From assembly GCA_031409855.1 (NCBI GenBank), contig JANNYA010000209.1, forward strand, positions 1-37,996: 37,996 nt of DNA, written 5' to 3'. The position numbers were made by a program, and so were the translations under genes. The notes beneath the pieces are model-generated. The model had not been told where the DNA came from. It saw only the letters and a program-made list of their open reading frames with translations, and did no database searches. Within the stretch, counting starts at the first letter, position 1, and every line of letters begins with the position of its first letter. Shown here in pieces: positions 15,703 to 24,069 of the stretch. The stretch is from JANNYA01 sp031409855. Its GTDB lineage: Bacteria > Pseudomonadota > Gammaproteobacteria > Xanthomonadales > SZUA-5.

Positions 15703-18132
15703 ATGTCGGACGAAATCACGATTACCTTCAACGACTTAGGCCTGCCCGACACCCTGTTGGCATCGCTGTTATCGGTGGGCTACGAAACCCCCACGCCGAT
15801 TCAAGCCGCAACCATTCCACCGTTACTGGAAGGGCGCGACGTTTTAGGCACCGCACAAACCGGTACGGGCAAAACCGCTGCGTTCGCGCTGCCCATTTTG
15901 GCGCATATCGATTTAAGCGCACGCGCCACTCACAACCCGCAGGCGCTGGTGCTGGCACCGACGCGTGAACTGGCGATTCAAGTCGCTGAAGCCTTCCAAC
16001 GCTACGCCAGCCATATTCCTGGCTTCCACGTGCTGCCCATTTACGGCGGCCAAAGCTATACGCCGCAATTGCGCGGCCTACAGCGCGGTGCACACGTCGT
16101 TGTCGGCACGCCAGGCCGGGTGATTGACCACATGGAAAAAGGCTCGCTCGATCTGAGCCATATCAAAACATTGGTTTTGGATGAAGCCGATGAAATGTTG
16201 CGCATGGGTTTTGTTGATGACGTTGAAGCCGTACTAAAACGCATCCCTAACGAACGCCGCATTGCGCTATTTTCCGCCACCATGCCACGCCCGATTGCGC
16301 GCATTGCCGAAACCTATCTGCGCAATCCGGTGCGCGTCGCGATTGAGTCCAAAACCACTACGCCCGGCACCGTGCGCCAACGCTATTGGCAAGTTAGCGG
16401 CATGCATAAGCTGGATGCACTGACACGAATTTTAGAAGTCGAGCCGTTTGAGGCGATGATCGTGTTCAGCCGCACTAAAATGGGCACGGAAGAATTGGCG
16501 CAGAAATTGGAAGCGCGTGGTTTTGCCGCCGCCGCGATCAATGGCGACGTGCAGCAAGCGGTGCGTGAACGCACGATTGGCAAGTTGAAAGATGGCTCCA
16601 TCGATATTTTGGTCGCCACCGATGTCGCCGCGCGCGGGTTGGATGTAGAACGCATCAGCCATGTCATCAACTTTGATATCCCAGTCGACACCGAATCCTA
16701 CGTACACCGCATCGGCCGCACTGGCCGTGCTGGCCGCGCCGGTGATGCGATTTTGTTTGTGACGCCGCGCGAACGGCATTTATTGCGCGCGATTGAGCGC
16801 GCGACGCGTCAGCCAATTGAAGAAATGACTTTGCCTAGCGTTGGCGATGTTAATGATGTTCGCATTGCACGCTTCAAAGAACGCATCGTCGAAACTTTGG
16901 CGGAAGGCGGGCTGGATACCTATCGGCAAATGATTGAAAGTTTTGAAACCGAAAAAAATGTGCCAGCGGTCGAGATAGCCGCAGCATTGGCGAAAATGGT
17001 GCAGGGTAAAAAGCCACTGTTGCTCAAGCCCGAACGTGAAGGCGGTGCCGCGTGGGGTGGTGATGCAGCACCTGCACGTCCAGCACGCAGCGAAAAATCT
17101 GAGCGCCCCGTGCGTGAGCGCGCGCCCCGTGAATTTGATGCCCCGCGTGCTGCCCCACGCGCACCGCGCGAATTTGATGCCCCGCGTGCAGCGCGTGAGT
17201 TTGATGCCCCACGTGCGCCACGTGAGTTTGATGCCCCGCGCGCAGCGCGTGAGTTTGATGATGGCGTGCCTAGTTTGCGCCCACGCGTAAAAAGCTCCAT
17301 TGAAGATCGCTTCGCCCAATATGACGGCGCGCCACAAGTTGATGACGCCGAACCCGCGCGCGAACGTCCGCGCAGATCAGCACAGCGCGATGACGGCAAA
17401 CAAACCTATAAAGTCGCGGTCGGCCATACGCATCAGGTTAAACCGGGCAATATTGTGGGCGCGATCGCCAATGAAGCGGGCCTAGACAGCGCCCACATTG
17501 GGCGCATTGAGATTTTCGATGACTACACCTTGGTAGATTTGCCCGCTGGCATGCCCGCCGAAACCTTTCAGCTGCTGAAGAAAGTGCGCGTTGCGCAACA
17601 AATGCTGATGATTGAACCCTGGGATGGCAAGCAGTCTGCACCGGCACGCCGCAGCTTTGACGAGGCCAGCGACCGTGGCGGCGAACGCCCAGAAAAATCA
17701 CATTTTGATGCACCACGATTCGCCAAAACCCCGTTCGGTGCCGCCCGCGACGCCGGTTTTAAAAAGCCCGGCTTTGCCCGGCCGGATGATGGCTTCAAGC
17801 CGCGTTTCAAAAGCGACGTCGATGCGCCTAGAAAGTCTTTTGCTGACAAGCCAAGCTTTGGCGACAAGCCCAGCTTCGACAAACCAAGCTATGGCAAAGC
17901 CAGCTACGGCAAACCCGCATTTGGCAAGCCAAGTTTTGATCGCGCCGGGCCCAGTTCAGACCGCCCTAGCTTCGCTAAGCCGGGCTTTAAGAAGGCTGAC
18001 GCCAGCGACCGCCCAGCACGCGCTGGTTTCAATAAGTCCGGCCCCGGCGGTTTTGACAAGCCACGCGGCCCCGAAGGCGGTTTCGCGCCGCCGGGTAAGC
18101 GTAAGTTTGGCGCAAATCCATTTAAGAAATAG
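15703..18132 (+). CDS. deaD: DEAD-box ATP-dependent RNA helicase with DbpA-type RNA-binding domain
   Basis: An 809-residue DeaD/CsdA-type helicase, a cold-shock and ribosome-assembly factor in other bacteria. Q motif GYETPTPIQ, Walker A AQTGTGKT (51-58), PTREL, VLDEADEML with DEAD at 160-163, SAT at 191-193, and HRIGRTGRAGR. A DbpA RNA-binding domain lies at about 567-640 (YKVAVGHTHQVKPGNIVGAI, then DLPAGMPAETFQLL). Between them (about 476-520) sits an Arg/Ala-rich spacer of REFDAPRA repeats, and the C-terminus (about 690-809) is Phe/Lys/Pro/Ser-rich low complexity like FDKPSYGKAS, probably a disordered RNA-binding tail. It is followed by a good terminator. The preceding 150-bp gap may hold a long leader but shows no clear promoter. 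Confidence 0.95.
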   Translation: MSDEITITFNDLGLPDTLLASLLSVGYETPTPIQAATIPPLLEGRDVLGTAQTGTGKTAAFALPILAHIDLSARATHNPQALVLAPTRELAIQVAEAFQRYASHIPGFHVLPIYGGQSYTPQLRGLQRGAHVVVGTPGRVIDHMEKGSLDLSHIKTLVLDEADEMLRMGFVDDVEAVLKRIPNERRIALFSATMPRPIARIAETYLRNPVRVAIESKTTTPGTVRQRYWQVSGMHKLDALTRILEVEPFEAMIVFSRTKMGTEELAQKLEARGFAAAAINGDVQQAVRERTIGKLKDGSIDILVATDVAARGLDVERISHVINFDIPVDTESYVHRIGRTGRAGRAGDAILFVTPRERHLLRAIERATRQPIEEMTLPSVGDVNDVRIARFKERIVETLAEGGLDTYRQMIESFETEKNVPAVEIAAALAKMVQGKKPLLLKPEREGGAAWGGDAAPARPARSEKSERPVRERAPREFDAPRAAPRAPREFDAPRAAREFDAPRAPREFDAPRAAREFDDGVPSLRPRVKSSIEDRFAQYDGAPQVDDAEPARERPRRSAQRDDGKQTYKVAVGHTHQVKPGNIVGAIANEAGLDSAHIGRIEIFDDYTLVDLPAGMPAETFQLLKKVRVAQQMLMIEPWDGKQSAPARRSFDEASDRGGERPEKSHFDAPRFAKTPFGAARDAGFKKPGFARPDDGFKPRFKSDVDAPRKSFADKPSFGDKPSFDKPSYGKASYGKPAFGKPSFDRAGPSSDRPSFAKPGFKKADASDRPARAGFNKSGPGGFDKPRGPEGGFAPPGKRKFGANPFKK
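17128..17262 (+). repeat. In-frame minisatellite encoding REFDAPRA-type units in the DEAD-box helicase
   Basis: Five copies of a REFD core spaced at about 9-12 codons encode REFDAPRAAPRAP, REFDAPRAA, REFDAPRAP, REFDAPRAA and REFDDGV. Copies differ at synonymous sites (gaa/gag, cgt/cgc), so they are ageing repeats rather than a fresh expansion. All units are multiples of 3, so gains or losses keep the frame. They link the helicase core to the RNA-binding domain. A second degenerate repeat region (DKPSFG, DKPSYG, GKPSF types) lies at about 17845-17990. Confidence 0.75.
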
Positions 18133-18154
18133 CTTTGCCGTAGTTGAAGTAAAA

Positions 18155-18186
18155 AAAACCCGGCGCTAACAGCACCGGGTTTTTCT
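18155..18186. terminator. Bidirectional rho-independent terminator between deaD and the DUF481 gene
   Basis: AAACCCGG and CCGGGTTT form an 8-bp stem, extended inside by GCT/AGC around an AAC loop. It is flanked by an A-tract on the left (18151-18158) and a T-tract on the right (18178-18188). It lies 20 nt after the deaD stop and about 30 nt from the stop of the convergent DUF481 gene, so it can end both transcripts. Confidence 0.9.
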
Positions 18187-18214
18187 TTTATGCGTTCCGA
18201 CTTAAATCAATCAA

Positions 18215-19036
18215 CTAAAACGAATACACCAAATTCGTGGTGAACAAGCGATCGGTCTTGCTTACTGAACTTGAAACATCCGAGTTGCGGCGCACTTGAA
18301 AGCCGACTTTGACGGCGAAAGCGTCCGACATGTTTACCGCGACGCCCAAATCGTTTTGCATGAATTTATTGTCCGAGCCTGCTTCGATCAAGAACGTGTC
18401 GTATAGGACAGTGTTGTCGGTCAGCTTGTGACTAAAGTCCATTTTGCCACGCACGATAGCATCGCCTTGTTTATCGAATTGGTTTCGAACAAATGGGAAC
18501 GGTGGTGTGGCACCGGCAGTCTGAAGCTGCTCGAATTCGTCTTGCCTTTGTGATCGGCGATAACCGGCACCAATTTCAAACAACAGGTTTGTGACTTCTT
18601 CTTTGATCACATTGTAGCCAAAGCCGAGGCCAGCCACTGTTTGATTGTCATACGCACCAAACTCATCATTTTCATAGCGCAAGTTACCAAATACATAAGA
18701 GCGCTCAGAAAGCTTATAGCCCGAGGTCCACGCTGCTTCGTAGCGCTGCGCCACTTTGAAGTTGCCTGTTTGCGTATTTTGGAGCAAAAACGGACTACCT
18801 GGGGTGACTGGAGTGAATCTAGAGCGAGTGGTTGGGCCTTTAGCCTGCAAAATAGCAAAGCCGAACTCATGCTTCCAGGCCTCCGTTTCTTTGGTCAAAC
18901 CCAATTTGCCGTTGATGTTTTGCGTGTCGGTATTGCCGCCGGTAATGGCTAAGCCAAATTCGCCGACGCCTTTCCATTCCCCTGCGTGTGCGGTACAGGC
19001 TAAGACCAATGCGGCGCTCAGGATTAGATTTTTCAT
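18215..19036 (-). CDS. DUF481 (YdiY-like) outer membrane beta-barrel protein
   Basis: About 273 residues from ATG 19036 (the frame runs on to 19066, but MKNLILSAALVLACTAHAGEW is the obvious signal peptide start). Mature sequence opens EWKGVGEFGLAITGGNTDT, typical of the DUF481 family. It continues with alternating amphipathic strands, for example YVFGNLRYENDEFGAYDNQ and EIGAGYRRSQR, and ends in a terminal aromatic (NLVYSF) as expected for a barrel recognised by BamA. The family is called salt-induced outer membrane protein in some annotations; the substrate or role is unknown. It shares a terminator with deaD. Confidence 0.88.
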   Translation of the reverse strand: MKNLILSAALVLACTAHAGEWKGVGEFGLAITGGNTDTQNINGKLGLTKETEAWKHEFGFAILQAKGPTTRSRFTPVTPGSPFLLQNTQTGNFKVAQRYEAAWTSGYKLSERSYVFGNLRYENDEFGAYDNQTVAGLGFGYNVIKEEVTNLLFEIGAGYRRSQRQDEFEQLQTAGATPPFPFVRNQFDKQGDAIVRGKMDFSHKLTDNTVLYDTFLIEAGSDNKFMQNDLGVAVNMSDAFAVKVGFQVRRNSDVSSSVSKTDRLFTTNLVYSF

Positions 19037-19334
19037 GAAGTTCTCAATCGCGGCACGTGGCCGCATAGAATTATTATTAGGTAAATAACCAGTAAAAAAG
19101 CAGATTCAAACTGCGCGCCCAGTTTTGCCAGCTCAGACTGAACAAGTAGTGAAATTTTGCCTTGCCATTAGTCATGCGATTTATCTACAGCGCACGCGCG
19201 CTTAACACCGAGCGTGCATTAATTGCACGGTTTAGCCGCTAAAAACCTTGTAAGTTCAACGCATTTGGCTTCACGTTCGGCATTTTTAAAAAATAAACCA
19301 AATTGCAATATTTTGCGAATTAGCTCGATTTTGC
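19037..19334. other. 298-bp intergenic stretch upstream of the DUF481 gene
   Basis: AT-rich DNA between the start of the DUF481 gene and the end of the ATP-grasp gene, both on the minus strand. It should hold the DUF481 promoter and the end of the upstream operon. The one structured element seen is a small hairpin, CGTGCA-ttaat-TGCACG at 19213-19229, without a following T-tract. No gene or clear promoter could be supported. Confidence 0.4.
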
Positions 19335-20291
19335 TTAAGTCGTCGGAAAATTGGCCATTGAAAACGCAACGCGCTCAGCGGCGTCTTTGGAAAGCTCGGT
19401 CAATGCTTCAATTTTTTTCAAACGATGCCCTAAGCCATTGCCGTTTGCCATTTGGATTGCCAAGCCGGGGCGCGCATTGAGCTCCAAAATCATTGGCCCT
19501 AAATCCCGGTCCAGCACAATATCGACGCCCACATAGCCCAAACCGCTCAGTTCCGAGGACTCGGCGGCGATCATCATCAGCTCATGCCAGCGGGGGATCT
19601 GCAGGTTAATAATGCTTTGATCGGTGTCGGGGTGTTCGGTAATCGGCTGCCCCGACCAGACGCCGCGTTTGGTGGTGCCGGTGGGTAAATCAATGCCAAC
19701 ACCAATTGCGCCTTGATGCAAATTGGCCTTGCCATCGGATTGACGTGTCGGTAGGCGAATCATGCCCATCACCGGATAGCCTTTGAACACAATAATGCGG
19801 ATGTCTGGCACGCCTTTATAGCTAACGTGATCGAAAATCGGGTCAAACTGCACGCAATATTCGACTAATACATGATCCGGCTGACCGCCTAAGGAATACA
19901 GGCCACTCAATGCGTTTGAGATGTGGTGATTGAAGTCTTCACGATCAATATAAGCACCCGAACTCTTTTGATAGCGCTCGCCGCGCCGCCCGGTAATCAC
20001 CAAAATGCCATCACCACCCGAACCGTGCGCGGGTTTGACCACAAACTGTTCTTTATCCTTGATTTTTGCGTGCACTTCCGCAATTTCGTGTTCTTCACGT
20101 ACCAATGCATAGAGCTCAGGCACGGGCAAACCTTTTGCCATCGCCATTTGTTTGGTGATCAATTTGTCGTCGACACGCGGGTAATATTTACGCTCGTTGT
20201 ACATCAAAATATAGTCGGCATTGCGCTGGTTTAAGCCAACTAGGCCGATTTCTTTAAGGCGTTTTGCGGTGCGGAATAGGCCTGCAATCAT
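19335..20291 (-). CDS. RimK-related ATP-grasp ligase (alpha-L-glutamate ligase-like)
   Basis: A 318-residue ATP-grasp protein, last of a four-gene operon. GLNQRNADYILMYNERKYYP opens the protein, followed by VDDKLITKQMA, the ATP-grasp FVVKPAHGSGGDGILVI glycine-rich loop, HQGAIGVGIDL, then GLGYVGVDIVLDRDLGPMILELNARPGL with the metal-binding D/E/N cluster. Proteins like this (TIGR02291-type) occur with 7TM/inactive-transglutaminase membrane proteins and are thought to ligate glutamate or another amino acid to a peptide or protein. The substrate is unknown. The start overlaps the stop of the TOPRIM gene as ATGA, implying translational coupling. The usual neighbour would be the 7TM gene, but here two extra genes separate them. 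Confidence 0.9.
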   Translation of the reverse strand: MIAGLFRTAKRLKEIGLVGLNQRNADYILMYNERKYYPRVDDKLITKQMAMAKGLPVPELYALVREEHEIAEVHAKIKDKEQFVVKPAHGSGGDGILVITGRRGERYQKSSGAYIDREDFNHHISNALSGLYSLGGQPDHVLVEYCVQFDPIFDHVSYKGVPDIRIIVFKGYPVMGMIRLPTRQSDGKANLHQGAIGVGIDLPTGTTKRGVWSGQPITEHPDTDQSIINLQIPRWHELMMIAAESSELSGLGYVGVDIVLDRDLGPMILELNARPGLAIQMANGNGLGHRLKKIEALTELSKDAAERVAFSMANFPTT

Positions 20292-20854
20292 GGGATTTGT
20301 TCCAAAATTTCTTTGAGTTGTTGCGTTAATTCGGTAATTTCTGGACAGCGGGTTTTGACGGTGTTCCAGTTTTTTAGGACGGTGCGCATGAGTTCTTTCC
20401 TTCCGCCACCCACGGATTCATCAATGCCTTGGCTGCGTCTAAATGGCTCAAAGACATCTTCTTTTAGGCGATGGTGTTTGCGTACATCTTCCCAAATCCC
20501 AAAATTTTGTGTCTGAGCGAATCCTGCCAAAAGCCACGCCTCAATTTCTGGATGAATCGCAATACTCGCTAACTTGACGCCCGTTTTTGCAACTTTTTCA
20601 CGCAGGTACGGTATGTCCCGAACGCAATCGGCATCTTGCAAAAAAATCCAAATCGAGTGTGATCGGCGATAGTCCTCAAGATCCGTTGATACTATTTCAT
20701 AGGCTTGGTGATGTCCCATCACACGCGGGTATTCTAACGGCGAAACGCGCGCATTCGGTTTTCCTAAATCTCGAAAGATGCGCTCCACAATCGGAATGGC
20801 AATAAATTTGTCGAGATGCGAATCCTCAAGTACGACCAATACGTTTAGACTCAC
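20288..20854 (-). CDS. DUF4276-like TOPRIM-domain protein
   Basis: A 188-residue protein that starts with GTG overlapping the upstream stop (GTGA). A TOPRIM-like layout is visible: a first strand LNVLVVLEDS with Glu10, a central WIFLQDADC with Asp74 and Asp76, and SIAIHPEIEAWLLAG with Glu103/Glu105 and the EAW motif characteristic of DUF4276-type proteins. These resemble the nuclease halves of ATPase-TOPRIM pairs. Partner proteins of OLD, Gabija and PARIS-type systems follow this plan. Here the AAA partner is the gene directly upstream. Nuclease activity is inferred. The C-terminal part (130-188) is helical and charged. Confidence 0.72.
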   Translation of the reverse strand: MSLNVLVVLEDSHLDKFIAIPIVERIFRDLGKPNARVSPLEYPRVMGHHQAYEIVSTDLEDYRRSHSIWIFLQDADCVRDIPYLREKVAKTGVKLASIAIHPEIEAWLLAGFAQTQNFGIWEDVRKHHRLKEDVFEPFRRSQGIDESVGGGRKELMRTVLKNWNTVKTRCPEITELTQQLKEILEQIP

Positions 20855-21792
20855 TGCGTTTGTTCCAGGAAGCCCGTTGCGAAAAGTTCGTCGATCCGGC
20901 CGTGCTTCAGTGCATCCATTGCAAATGGATGCTCGTCCAAGCTTTTTACACAGCTTGCGCCGGCATCATCGCGATAAAACCATTGCACCGCAGAAAGCTC
21001 GGCTACACTTAACCAGCTTAATAGCCATGGAGCGTGTGTCGTCACAATCACCTGAACGCCGTTACGAGTGAAAGTCCTTAGCAGATCGACCAACAGCGCC
21101 ATTCGTGCTGGATGCATGCCGTTTTCGATTTCTTCGATGCAAATTAGTTTGGGCTTGATAGGTTGAAATAGCGCCGCGACTAAAGCCGCAAATCGCAGCG
21201 TTCCATCCGAAAGTGCCGGCGCGGCCATCCATCCGCGATTTTTCTCTACCAAACCAAACATTAAATCGTTTGCAGCGCCAGGGCGCACTTCAACATCGAC
21301 AATCTGTTCGGGGCGAAGCTCACTAAGCCAGTCTAAATACCCTGTTTTGGTACTTTCGTTTTGACAAAGTTTCGCTACAACGCCAGCAAAACCAGTGCCA
21401 TCCACATCCATTTGGACAGAATTTACTTGCCGTTCGTATTGACGCAATCGACTGGGAACTAGATTTAGGAAGTTGGTATTTTTTAGCTGCGTTAGTGACC
21501 CGCCTAATCTTTCAACAATCAAATCGTTGAATGAGCAGTAAAAACTTTCTTGATCCGAAAAAGTGATTTTCAGTGTGAATGGCTTTGGATCGATCAAGAA
21601 CGACCTATCATCCGCAAGTACATCAAATGGATCTTCGTTTTGACTGTGACTCATGCGATTGAGTATTTGCATCGCGTCCAAAAAATTACTCTTACCACTG
21701 CCATTCGCGCCAATCAGCACCGTCAGCGGCGCTAGCTTCACTGTGGCATCGGCGAAGCTTTTAAAGCCCTGCAAACGTACTGACGTCAGCAT
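20851..21792 (-). CDS. AAA (RecF/SMC/OLD-like ABC-type) ATPase
   Basis: A 313-residue ATPase. It begins LTSVRLQGFKSFADATVKL, the usual entry of RecF/AAA_15/21 proteins, with Walker A GANGSGKSN at 28-36. The ABC signature-like LSDGTLRF lies at 194-201, Walker B LICIEEIENGMHP at 216-228 with Glu220/Glu221, and the H-loop VTTHAP with His253. The coiled-coil insert is short, so it is a compact DUF2813/AAA-like form rather than an SMC. It sits 2 nt after the 7TM stop and overlaps the TOPRIM gene by 4 nt. Together with that gene it has the form of a two-component defence module, in which ATP binding gates a TOPRIM nuclease. Start ATG at 21792. Confidence 0.88.
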   Translation of the reverse strand: MLTSVRLQGFKSFADATVKLAPLTVLIGANGSGKSNFLDAMQILNRMSHSQNEDPFDVLADDRSFLIDPKPFTLKITFSDQESFYCSFNDLIVERLGGSLTQLKNTNFLNLVPSRLRQYERQVNSVQMDVDGTGFAGVVAKLCQNESTKTGYLDWLSELRPEQIVDVEVRPGAANDLMFGLVEKNRGWMAAPALSDGTLRFAALVAALFQPIKPKLICIEEIENGMHPARMALLVDLLRTFTRNGVQVIVTTHAPWLLSWLSVAELSAVQWFYRDDAGASCVKSLDEHPFAMDALKHGRIDELFATGFLEQTQ

Positions 21793-21794
21793 CG

Positions 21795-23327
21795 TTACTT
21801 CGCCAAACTCTTAAAGCGTCTAAGCTCCATCAAGCGATAGCCCGAGTAGCGCCCAACCAATAAGGTAAGCGCAAATAGCACCAGCAGCAGTTCCGGAAAG
21901 ACGAAGAACAAATGTTTGAGTGGCTCCCAGCTCATCACCACGTAGGCTAAACACGCCGTCGCCAGCGAACCAAAACCCTGTTGCATGGCAAAAACCGGAC
22001 CGCGTTCGTCCCAGGCGACGCACATGCGCTCAATCGTCATCGCCATAATCACGATGGGGAATAGCGCCACGCTCATGCCCACGTCATAGCCCAGTCGGTT
22101 GCTTAAAATCGACACGAACGCCATCAGCATCACCACCAAAATCAGCACCGCCGTCAAACGCGGCACCAGCAGCAGGCGGATTTTTTCCATAAAAAACCGC
22201 ACCAACAGGCCTAAACCTACGATCGTGATAAACAAAATCACACCGCTGAGCAGTTTGGTTTTATCAAACGCGAGCGCAATCAGCACGGGCATAAACGTGC
22301 CGAAGGTTTTAATGCCGATCACGTTGCGCAGCAGCAACATAATGAAGGCACCGACTGGCACCATCAGCAGCAAACGATAGTTCGCCTGCACGCTTGCGGG
22401 CAGGGAAAGCAGCGAGTAATTCAGCAGCCGGCCATCGCGCACGTCGGTGCGGCGTTGCGCTACGGTTAGCGCGTCCGATAAATCCGGAAGTGCGGCAAAT
22501 TCGACATTGGCATCTGGGTCGGCGGACACGCTTAAGATTGCCTTGTCAGATTTACTCCACAGAAAAAAATCTTCCGGCAGGCCGCGATCACCGTTTTCTA
22601 GATTGATCGTGATCCATTCTGCGCCGTCATGCACCTGCAAAAACGGCGTCAAGGTTTTGCTGGGTTCTTCATCTGCAAGCGAAAAACCTTGCGCCACGCG
22701 GGCGCTGATATCGCGGATGCTCAATGCCGAGGCGAAAAAGCGCGCACGTTCTATCGGCGTGTTTCGGTCCAGCATTAAAATTTGCGCTTCATCACCTAGA
22801 TCTTCACCGGCGAAGCGTCGGACAAAATCGCGCGCAAAGCCAATTGAATCAGCCGAGCCTTTTTGTACGCGCTCAAATATCGTGTCCAGCGCCGCACGTG
22901 CGGTTTCGTCAAGCACGGGTGCGGCGGCCATTTTCGCTTTCGATTTGTCAGGCGGAATGTTCTGGTTGTCGCGAATCACGTCGGCGCGGTAGTAAAGCGC
23001 TTGCCGACGCTTTACGCTGGTACTGGTGGTCCACTCCGAAACGCGGCCCGCGTCGCTGCCATAGTCGTGCGCGTACTCACGTGAAATCAAGTTTTCGCCC
23101 ACGATCGCGAAGCCTGGGGTCTCGCCTTTCGCCATGCTCGGCACACGCAATGTGATGGTATTGGGGCCGCCATCGCTTTGCACTTCCACGCGCGCTTCCA
23201 CGGTCCAAACCTGCACTTGCTGATTCGGTGCCAGTGGAAATTTCAGCACGCGCCATTTGTAGAACATGCCGCTCAGGCCAATCGCAGCGATTACCAGCGC
23301 CAAAAGATACAGTCCAGATTTTTTCAT
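21795..23327 (-). CDS. 7TM membrane protein with inactive transglutaminase-like domain
   Basis: A 510-residue protein. One N-terminal transmembrane helix (SGLYLLALVIAAIGLSGMF) is followed by a long periplasmic region of about 290 residues with a transglutaminase-like fold lacking an obvious Cys nucleophile (ARFFASALSIRDISARVAQG corresponds to the catalytic Cys-region strand). Seven hydrophobic segments from about residue 325 to 500 follow (LLLMVPVGAFIMLLL, then VLIALAFDKTK, and so on). This architecture is the known inactive-transglutaminase/7TM family that co-occurs with RimK-like ATP-grasp ligases. It leads the operon; a partner aspartyl peptidase often seen with it is not in the window. 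Its likely role is binding a peptide outside the cell for the ligase system; the substrate is unknown. Confidence 0.88.
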   Translation of the reverse strand: MKKSGLYLLALVIAAIGLSGMFYKWRVLKFPLAPNQQVQVWTVEARVEVQSDGGPNTITLRVPSMAKGETPGFAIVGENLISREYAHDYGSDAGRVSEWTTSTSVKRRQALYYRADVIRDNQNIPPDKSKAKMAAAPVLDETARAALDTIFERVQKGSADSIGFARDFVRRFAGEDLGDEAQILMLDRNTPIERARFFASALSIRDISARVAQGFSLADEEPSKTLTPFLQVHDGAEWITINLENGDRGLPEDFFLWSKSDKAILSVSADPDANVEFAALPDLSDALTVAQRRTDVRDGRLLNYSLLSLPASVQANYRLLLMVPVGAFIMLLLRNVIGIKTFGTFMPVLIALAFDKTKLLSGVILFITIVGLGLLVRFFMEKIRLLLVPRLTAVLILVVMLMAFVSILSNRLGYDVGMSVALFPIVIMAMTIERMCVAWDERGPVFAMQQGFGSLATACLAYVVMSWEPLKHLFFVFPELLLVLFALTLLVGRYSGYRLMELRRFKSLAK

Positions 23328-23355
23328 AGGTTCAATTTATTGCATTAGTCAGCTG

Positions 23356-23361
23356 AGTATA
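23356..23361 (-). promoter_or_regulatory. Possible -10 box of the 7TM/ATPase/TOPRIM/ligase operon
   Basis: On the minus strand a TATACT hexamer lies 29 nt ahead of the operon start codon. The -35 position, 17 bp further up, reads AAACAC, a poor match, so this is a weak candidate or an activator-dependent promoter. Confidence 0.25.
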
Positions 23362-23502
23362 ACGAACGCAATTCACAGGTGTTTGACTGATCGAGTTTTT
23401 TTGTTTGCCCTGTTTGCCCTTGCAAACGAGACAATGGGAAATTTTCAGAATATCGGTTCGCTTGATGCATACTTTGCCGATCACTTTGGCTTCAGGGCAC
23501 CC

Positions 23503-24009
23503 ATGCAAACCTCTATCCCCATGCAGCACCTAGTGATCGTCACCACTGGCGGCACGATTGATAAAATTTACTTCGATGACCTGTCGAATTTCCAGATCGG
23601 CGAGCCGCAAATCGGCAAAATTTTGGAAGCGATCGGTGCTGGCTTTAGTTTCGAGGTGATCGCGCTGATGCGCAAAGATAGTCTGCACATTACGGATGCG
23701 GATAGGGATTTGATTCGCGCCACGATTGCCGCGCAGAGTGCTAGCCATATTTTGGTCACGCACGGCACCGACACCATGGTCGCAACGGCGCAGCGGCTAA
23801 TGGATATCCCAAGTAAAACCATCGTGATTACCGGCGCGCTAAATCCGGCACGCTTTCAAGGCTCGGATGCGGTATTTAACATTGGCGTTGCTGTGGCTGC
23901 GGTGCAGTGCAAAAAACCCGGCGTGTACGTCGCTATGAACGGGCAAATATGGGACCCGACAAAAGTTCGCAAAAACCGCGCGGCGAATCGCTTTGAGCCT
24001 ACGCCCTAG
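23503..24009 (+). CDS. Short asparaginase-domain protein
   Basis: A protein of about 168 residues containing only the N-terminal domain of the asparaginase/glutaminase family. LVIVTTGGTIDKIYFDD carries the nucleophile Thr motif TGGTI, and HILVTHGTDTMVATA carries the second-site HGTDT with the catalytic Thr-Asp pair. The C-terminal domain of a full L-asparaginase (about 330 residues) is absent. Such one-domain proteins are a recognised subfamily of unknown activity. The start is uncertain: ATG 23503 or 23521 are both close to the first conserved strand; the frame is open up to 23266. It is divergent from the 7TM operon. Confidence 0.85.
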   Translation: MQTSIPMQHLVIVTTGGTIDKIYFDDLSNFQIGEPQIGKILEAIGAGFSFEVIALMRKDSLHITDADRDLIRATIAAQSASHILVTHGTDTMVATAQRLMDIPSKTIVITGALNPARFQGSDAVFNIGVAVAAVQCKKPGVYVAMNGQIWDPTKVRKNRAANRFEPTP

Positions 24010-24069
24010 TCTTATATCGTTTCGTTCTATACAGTTCGTTTCGCTGCACTACCCACTCTGGAGTTTGGA

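Noticed and set aside
16780..17399. 185- and 159-residue minus-strand frames opposite the DEAD-box helicase
   Set aside because: Their repetitive Arg/Gly/Ala or Trp/Gly content is the shadow of the REFDAPRA repeats of the helicase.
19213..19229. Small hairpin CGTGCA/TGCACG as a terminator
   Set aside because: No T-tract on either side and only a 6-bp stem.
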